From: Candidatus Altarchaeales archaeon WOR_SM1_86-2
GTDB taxonomy: Archaea > Altiarchaeota > Altiarchaeia > IMC4 > MCBC01
Assembly: GCA_001723855.1 (NCBI GenBank)
Contig: MCBC01000036.1
Span: 1 to 9,478, forward strand
Direction: 5' to 3'
Length of the DNA: 9,478 nt
Shown: positions 5,323-9,478 of the stretch, in pieces
Position numbering within the stretch: the stretch's first letter is position 1
How the letters are laid out: each line of letters starts with the position of its first letter
Made by a program: the position numbers and the translations under genes
The notes under the pieces: generated by a model
What the model was told of the DNA's origin: nothing
The model's database searches: none
Seen by the model: only the letters and a program-made list of their open reading frames with translations

Positions 5323-6726
5323 TCATTCGATCAATGTGACTTCCTCTAAAGAATATTTTTTAAACACGCAATTCTTGAATTCATCAAATACTCCCTGGTC
5401 GCGAGCACATTCCGCTGCTGAAGCCAATTTATCGCTGCCCTCGTATTCTGCGTATGGTATATGCAGCAACCTTGTTTCAAATGCTATATTGGGGGTTTCC
5501 CTTAATTTTTTATCTCCACCTGCGAGCGCGATATCCGCACAATGATCGCACTTCAAATCACTGAAACCGTAAATAACGATCTTGTTGTCTTCCCTACATG
5601 ACTGGTTTGAGTGGATAATAATTCCGCAGTATGGTCTGGACTCCTCCGGCACGGTATTAACGCATATACTCTCTGCCTCGCTCTTTGTCAATATGCGATC
5701 CTCCTCAATAGTTTCATCAACCAACCTATCAACGAATTCCGCACTAGGCACATTAACGGTGTATGCGCATCCAACAACAAATGCAGGCAGGAAAGAGACA
5801 TTGTAGGATCTTGCCAATTTCATATTTTCCTCGATAATGGAATTCTTTCTCCCTGATTCATAGCAAGCCTGAAATAACTCTTTATCCAACCCGGTCTCTT
5901 TGACGCACATTGGTATTATTCTCGGAAGTTTTCTTATATCATTCACAGTTATCTCATAAATCAGAGTTTTTCCAGCCAATTCATGATTAAAGTCAAGAGT
6001 CGCCGTATTTTCATCTTCACTGACATTCAAAACCATTGCGTACCCGTATTGTGTGCCGCTCATTGAAACGGTTTCACCAGCCTTATATACATGCTTCTTG
6101 ATTATCGCGCTGTCATTCATAATGTACTTGAACATGTTATCTTTTGACCCGACCGGCGTATTCAGCAGGTATTTATTCCTCATTGTCACGGTAGTCTCAT
6201 CTTTCAGCAGCGTCATACTTGTTCCGTTTACACCGTATTCCCATATTATATTCAGTATCGTAACGTTATGGTACGGCGTGACTTCAAATGTTTTGTTTAT
6301 CACCCCCGGATCATTTATATGGATCGTTACCCCGACAACACGCTCAAACTCCTTTAGCGAAACATTATCAATCAGGGGTATTTCAACGGCAATCATGGAG
6401 ACATTTTTGATTAACGATTCGTTTACGGGATAAGCATCCTCCGGATTAAGTGAGGCATTCTTTGTTTTGCCGATCCCCATTCCAATAACCGCGTTATCCA
6501 GGCCTTTAACCACTTCTCCGGAACCGGTTATAAATTCATCCGTACCTTTATCAAAAATCGTGCCATTTGTAAGTTTTCCAGTATAAGAGATCCCGACCAG
6601 ATCTCCCCGCTCGACAATCTTTGTCTCATTCACATCATCGATTCCCCCCCCGTCCTCCTTCTCTTCTTCAACGCATCCGCTGATTAAAATGACTCCTGCG
6701 AATATCAAAACCAATATTTTTTTCAA
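5323..6726 (-). CDS. FKBP-type prolyl isomerase lipoprotein with rearranged DsbA-like domain
   Basis: This exported protein has 467 residues. The signal segment (residues 4-17) ends in a lipobox with Cys18. The FKBP fold of SlyD/archaeal type runs from about 41 to 262: GDLVGISYTGKLTNGTIFDKG (41-61), GSGEVVKGLDNAVIGMG, NPEDAYP (94-100), and the closing strand DFNHELAGKTLIYEI (245-259). Between the last two lies an unusually long ~145-residue insert at the flap, longer than the usual chaperone IF domain. Residues ~274-340 match the C-terminal half of a DsbA/BdbD fold (TGLDKELFQACYES, then VSFLPAFVVG with candidate cis-Pro314). Residues ~382-467 match the N-terminal half (IVIYGFSDLKCDHC with the CxxC at 393-396, then ASAAECARDQGVFDEF). 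About a dozen N-X-S/T sequons suit an extracytoplasmic glycoprotein. The likely role is extracellular protein folding and disulfide exchange. It is divergent from the KaiC-like gene. Confidence 0.85.
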   Translation of the reverse strand: MKKILVLIFAGVILISGCVEEEKEDGGGIDDVNETKIVERGDLVGISYTGKLTNGTIFDKGTDEFITGSGEVVKGLDNAVIGMGIGKTKNASLNPEDAYPVNESLIKNVSMIAVEIPLIDNVSLKEFERVVGVTIHINDPGVINKTFEVTPYHNVTILNIIWEYGVNGTSMTLLKDETTVTMRNKYLLNTPVGSKDNMFKYIMNDSAIIKKHVYKAGETVSMSGTQYGYAMVLNVSEDENTATLDFNHELAGKTLIYEITVNDIRKLPRIIPMCVKETGLDKELFQACYESGRKNSIIEENMKLARSYNVSFLPAFVVGCAYTVNVPSAEFVDRLVDETIEEDRILTKSEAESICVNTVPEESRPYCGIIIHSNQSCREDNKIVIYGFSDLKCDHCADIALAGGDKKLRETPNIAFETRLLHIPYAEYEGSDKLASAAECARDQGVFDEFKNCVFKKYSLEEVTLIE

Positions 6727-6825
6727 TTTTTTTGTTTTTAAAAATTAAGCATAGAATAAAAATAATAAGCAAGAGTGATTGCATCTAATTGCTGATTTAT
6801 TTATTTTTATAATTATAATACCAAT
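6727..6825. promoter_or_regulatory. Divergent AT-rich promoter region, FKBP / KaiC-like
   Basis: The 99 bases between the two start codons are almost entirely A/T. Candidate TATA elements are ATTTTTATTC on the minus strand (6754-6763, roughly 30 bases before the FKBP ATG) and TTTATTTATTTTTATAATT on the plus strand (about 6796-6814) for the KaiC-like gene. The sequence is too uniformly AT-rich to fix either box. No Shine-Dalgarno sequence is placed correctly for either gene. Confidence 0.4.
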
Positions 6826-8322
6826 ATGATAATGGTGAAGATGAAGCAACCGGATTCAGAACGAACCCCGACCGGCATATATGGTTTTGATGACCTGTCC
6901 CTTGGAGGGCTTCGTAAGGGTCGCAGCACACTTTTATACGGCAAATGCGGAGTTGGAAAAACTGTTTTTTGCACGGAGTATTTGCACAAGGGTGCCACCG
7001 AATACGGTGAAAACGGGATCTATGTAACAGATGAGGAGCTCTCCGAGGATATTAGAAGAAATGCCGGAAGCTTTGGATGGGATTTTAAAAAATTGGAGGA
7101 CGAGGGAAAATTAGCTGTTATCGAAACAAGAGATTTGTGGATTACCGATATTTCGGATTTAAGTACAGAATACGGCCTTGGGAAATTGCTGAAGAATATA
7201 AAAGAAACGGTTAAAGAGATCGGGGCTAAGAGGGTTGTGATAGATACTATATGGGGCCTGCTCAGGGAGTTAAGGGAGCCGACTGCCGTGAGAAGGGGGA
7301 TATTCAAAATCATGGACACTCTTGAAAAACTTGGCTGTACCTCCATACTGACCTCCGAGATTGGAGAATCCGGGTTAAGTCATGAATCAAGAACAGCCGT
7401 GTTTCTTGCGGACGGGGTTATATCCATGCACAGGAAAAGCTGGGGGGCACACCATGTAAGGGAAATGGAGGTGGAGAAGATGAGGTCATGCGAACATATC
7501 TTCGGTAAGCACCCGTTCTTCATAACTCCAAAAGGTATTTTTGTATTCCCGTTGAGCACGAGATTCATCAAATACAAGAAGTATGGACTGGGTGAAAAAA
7601 AAGGGCGGGGCATAGAGAGAACATCCATAGATCTCCCTAAATTTATGAATCTGCTGTCAGGCAAATTGCCAAGAGGTTATAATATACTTTTAAGCGGGGG
7701 CGTTGGAACCAATGCAAGTTCTTTTGCCCAGAGTATGTTATATGACGGGCTCAAAAAAGGTGAGTCATGCTTATTGGTCAATACACACCAGCCCTCAAAT
7801 GCGGTAAGGGAGTTTATGGCAGAACTCGGGATGGATACAGAGCCATACGAGAGCGATGCCGGCAAACTTTTATTTTTTGATGATTATGTCGGGGAACACA
7901 TAGGGCGGGAGTTGTTGATAGACATATTTTCCAATCCTTTGATGCTGGGTTATATAATGGATAGGTGGTGGAGGGATAAAAAGCCGGAGCACTTCAGGTG
8001 GAGTATAAATTCGCTAACGGTATTGATCGGCATGAGCAAACGTGAAGATCACTCAGATGTTGATGTTGCAAGCCTCGAGCGATTTCTATACGACAGGGTA
8101 AGAAAGATACGCGATCTTGGGGGACTTGGGATATACACAATTAATGAAGCCGCTCATAGTAAAACTCTCATAAACCAGATAAGAAATATGATGGACATGG
8201 TTATAGACCTCGAGGTTACGGATAATAAAACGAGAATGAGAATAGCAAAGTCAAGAGGGGTTATCTCAAATCCGGACTGGCATCCTTATGAAATAGTTAA
8301 AGGAGAGGGGATTGTTTTTTAG
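6826..8322 (+). CDS. KaiC/RAD55-like two-domain ATPase with degenerate second domain
   Basis: This 498-residue protein has two RecA-fold KaiC-like domains. The first (about 12-245) looks active: TGIYGFDDLSLGGLRKG leads into Walker A GKCGVGKT (39-46), the catalytic acidic cluster DEELSED is at 69-75, Walker B VVID ends at Asp140, and the late motif REMEVEKMR is at 212-220. The second (about 265-490) keeps the fold pattern but has GGVGTNAS (291-298) where GxxxxGK[ST] belongs, so the Walker Lys is Ala. It has HQPSNA (321-326) in place of the catalytic Glu pair, and Asn395 where the Walker B Asp is expected. It probably acts as an ATP-dependent hub in signalling or regulation, possibly as a hexamer; the target is unknown. 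Starts at 6826, 6832 and 6841 are all possible; 6826 is the longest. Its stop abuts the convergent GatC-like stop. Confidence 0.9.
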   Translation: MIMVKMKQPDSERTPTGIYGFDDLSLGGLRKGRSTLLYGKCGVGKTVFCTEYLHKGATEYGENGIYVTDEELSEDIRRNAGSFGWDFKKLEDEGKLAVIETRDLWITDISDLSTEYGLGKLLKNIKETVKEIGAKRVVIDTIWGLLRELREPTAVRRGIFKIMDTLEKLGCTSILTSEIGESGLSHESRTAVFLADGVISMHRKSWGAHHVREMEVEKMRSCEHIFGKHPFFITPKGIFVFPLSTRFIKYKKYGLGEKKGRGIERTSIDLPKFMNLLSGKLPRGYNILLSGGVGTNASSFAQSMLYDGLKKGESCLLVNTHQPSNAVREFMAELGMDTEPYESDAGKLLFFDDYVGEHIGRELLIDIFSNPLMLGYIMDRWWRDKKPEHFRWSINSLTVLIGMSKREDHSDVDVASLERFLYDRVRKIRDLGGLGIYTINEAAHSKTLINQIRNMMDMVIDLEVTDNKTRMRIAKSRGVISNPDWHPYEIVKGEGIVF

Positions 8323-8544
8323 TTAAATTCCCTTTTCGGCGACAAGATAATTATCCTTCCAGCGGGGTGCTAACCCCTTTAATCTTTCCCTGAAGTCCTT
8401 CTTTGCAGATTTTTTACCCTTCCTTGTCACATTTTTAAGATCAACAACATAGTGCGTTTCCTCCACCTCATCCACTCCCATGAGCATCCGGGAGAATTCT
8501 TCGATTAACTTTATCCCGTCCTTTTTAACTTTATCTTCATCCAT
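8323..8544 (-). CDS. gatC: Asp/Glu-tRNA amidotransferase subunit C-like protein (archaeal GatC type)
   Basis: This small protein of 73 residues resembles the short euryarchaeal proteins annotated as GatC. It has an N-terminal helix (DEDKVKKDGIKLIEEFSRML), then EETHYVVDLKNVTRKG, then a basic segment FRERLKGLAPRWKDNYLVAEKG. GatC helps GatA and GatB convert Glu-tRNA(Gln) or Asp-tRNA(Asn) to the amide form by stabilising the amidase-transamidase pair in the cytoplasm. The match is recalled from family pattern rather than from a diagnostic catalytic residue, because GatC has none. No gatA or gatB is nearby, which is common in archaea. Its stop codon immediately adjoins the KaiC-like stop, so the genes converge with no spacer. 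Alternatively it is an unrelated conserved archaeal small protein. Confidence 0.6.
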   Translation of the reverse strand: MDEDKVKKDGIKLIEEFSRMLMGVDEVEETHYVVDLKNVTRKGKKSAKKDFRERLKGLAPRWKDNYLVAEKGI

Positions 8545-8648
8545 TTTATTTCCGATAAAACTCCTTAAGATTTACCGTGTAGATCTTGCGAACACAAAAT
8601 CATTAAATAGTTTTGATTTTTTTTTAAAAGTTTTTAATAATATAAATA

Positions 8649-9473
8649 ATGAAAATAATTAATCAAAAAGTAGATGAGGTTAGAAATGTACTATGGAGGA
8701 TTGCATCCTTTTGCACTCTGTTAGATTTAATTATAATCTTCCTCTTATTAGCGATAATATTATTGCTGATTGATATTCCCCTGGTTTACGCTGTCATACT
8801 CGCCGCTTTGATTTTTGTCATACAGGTTGTAAGGTCAAAAAGCACCGACAGGAAAACATTGGATATTGTAGGAAATAAATACCCTTCACTTGAGGAAAAA
8901 TTAAAAACGGCATACGACAGTGAAGACGGCTGTGAGGAAAATGTGATTGTTAACAGCCTTGTATCGGATGTTTCTGAAGAAGTTGAAGAAGTTGAGTCCG
9001 GATCGTTTTTTAATACAAAAAAGACATCTATGAGAGTTTTCCTGGCAATTTTTTTGATATTCTGTCTTTTAACTATTACAACCATAAGTTTTCCTGAAAT
9101 TGATTTAGATCTCGATGTCGATGCATTCGGGGGTATAAGTCCGGCGTCATCGATGTACGGGGAGGGGAACGGAAGTGGAATAGGTGCCGGGGCGGGTGCC
9201 GGGGCGGGTGCCGGAACCGGTGAAATGGGGAACATTTATGGTGAAGTATCCGTGGCAACGATAGAAGGCGAGAAAATACAGATGGAGATTCATCCCGAGT
9301 ACGGGGACGAACTTGGGATTGACGATAGCGGTAAACCCAAAATCGAGACGCCTTTCTCCACGATATCCTCCGCAGGATATGAGGCAATTTCAGCGGAATC
9401 ATACAAGGAGAACATTCCCGTTGAGGATGAAACCGTGGTAAGAAAGTATTTTGAGAAACTGGCTGAAGATTGA
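8649..9473 (+). CDS. Three-helix membrane protein with Gly-Ala tract, likely MoxR/DUF58-type operon member
   Basis: This protein of 274 residues is not recognised with certainty. Membrane helices lie at about 18-40, 45-61 and 128-148. An acidic cytoplasmic-type loop between them (about 62-127) contains KYPSLEEKLKTAYD. After the third helix come an Asp-rich stretch (149-160), a Gly/Ala/Ser linker (about 161-194, with alternating Gly-Ala at 178-189) and a C-terminal region ending IPVEDETVVRKYFEKLAED. That ending resembles the 'P-x-x-x-R-x-x-V-x-x-YF-x-x-L' tails of membrane proteins encoded beside MoxR ATPase, DUF58 and von Willebrand-domain genes in archaea and bacteria. Such an operon may follow outside the window; this is inference. 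The upstream 8545-8648 is AT-rich with a TATA-like TTTTTAAAAG about 25 bases before the ATG. Confidence 0.7.
   Translation: MKIINQKVDEVRNVLWRIASFCTLLDLIIIFLLLAIILLLIDIPLVYAVILAALIFVIQVVRSKSTDRKTLDIVGNKYPSLEEKLKTAYDSEDGCEENVIVNSLVSDVSEEVEEVESGSFFNTKKTSMRVFLAIFLIFCLLTITTISFPEIDLDLDVDAFGGISPASSMYGEGNGSGIGAGAGAGAGAGTGEMGNIYGEVSVATIEGEKIQMEIHPEYGDELGIDDSGKPKIETPFSTISSAGYEAISAESYKENIPVEDETVVRKYFEKLAED
9183..9218. repeat. 12-base tandem repeat encoding the Gly-Ala tract
   Basis: Three consecutive 12-base units lie in frame within the membrane-protein gene: GGTGCCGGGGCG twice exactly, then GGTGCCGGAACC with three changes. Each unit adds Gly-Ala-Gly-Ala (the last Gly-Ala-Gly-Thr). The tract is markedly more GC-rich than its surroundings. 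Confidence 0.85.
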
Positions 9474-9478
9474 CTTTT

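Noticed and set aside
8545..8648. Possible RNA gene in the gap between the GatC-like and membrane-protein genes
   Set aside because: I could not find a cloverleaf or a stable hairpin. The stretch is AT-rich and fits divergent promoters.
8786..9235. 149-codon minus-strand open frame opposite the membrane protein, rich in Pro/Ala/Ser
   Set aside because: It is the antisense reflection of the Gly-Ala repeat and has no recognisable domain. The plus-strand frame has membrane helices and a family-like C-terminus.

Overview
The window looks like a piece of a euryarchaeal chromosome, probably from a methanogen- or ANME-related lineage. That placement is an inference; no methanogenesis gene is present. 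The archaeal evidence is ribosomal protein S17e (found only in archaea and eukaryotes), an archaeal-type TruD, a euryarchaeal-type GatC, a two-domain KaiC/RAD55-like ATPase, N-X-S/T-rich lipoproteins, and AT-rich TATA-like elements close to start codons. Shine-Dalgarno sequences are scarce.

Layout. 1-1139 (+): 3' part of truD, cut by the window edge. 1140-1844: a sparse accessory patch with, on the minus strand, an intact UPF0175-like antitoxin gene and, overlapping its stop, the 5' end of a DUF3368/PIN-type toxin that stops after about 54 codons. The patch is flanked by two imperfect copies of a ~33-base direct repeat. 1845-3041 (+): a transglutaminase-like lipoprotein. 3038-3568 (-): a CYTH/CyaB-type protein, convergent with the lipoprotein and overlapping it by 3 bases. 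3614-4870 (+): a CPA-superfamily cation/proton antiporter divergent from cyaB. 4875-5276 (-): S17e with a long acidic tail. 5323-6726 (-): a lipoprotein joining an FKBP isomerase to a rearranged DsbA-like domain. 6826-8322 (+): a KaiC-like ATPase. 8323-8544 (-): a GatC-like protein directly abutting it. 8649-9473 (+): a three-helix membrane protein with a Gly-Ala tract, probably the first gene of a unit that runs out of the window.

The genes do not form one pathway. Housekeeping functions (tRNA and ribosome: truD, S17e, gatC) are interleaved with envelope functions (two lipoproteins, the antiporter, the terminal membrane protein) and signalling-type proteins (CYTH, KaiC-like). The two lipoproteins would act outside the cytoplasmic membrane, and one combines proline isomerisation with thiol-disulfide chemistry, which suggests extracytoplasmic protein folding.

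The most unusual observation is in the FKBP lipoprotein. The C-terminal half of a DsbA/BdbD-like fold (helices and the cis-Pro strand) comes before the N-terminal half (the strand and the CxxC helix), as in a circular permutation. Other points of interest are the antitoxin left with a truncated toxin, the repeats around it, the KaiC-like second domain with all its catalytic motifs degraded, and the repeat-built acidic tail on S17e.
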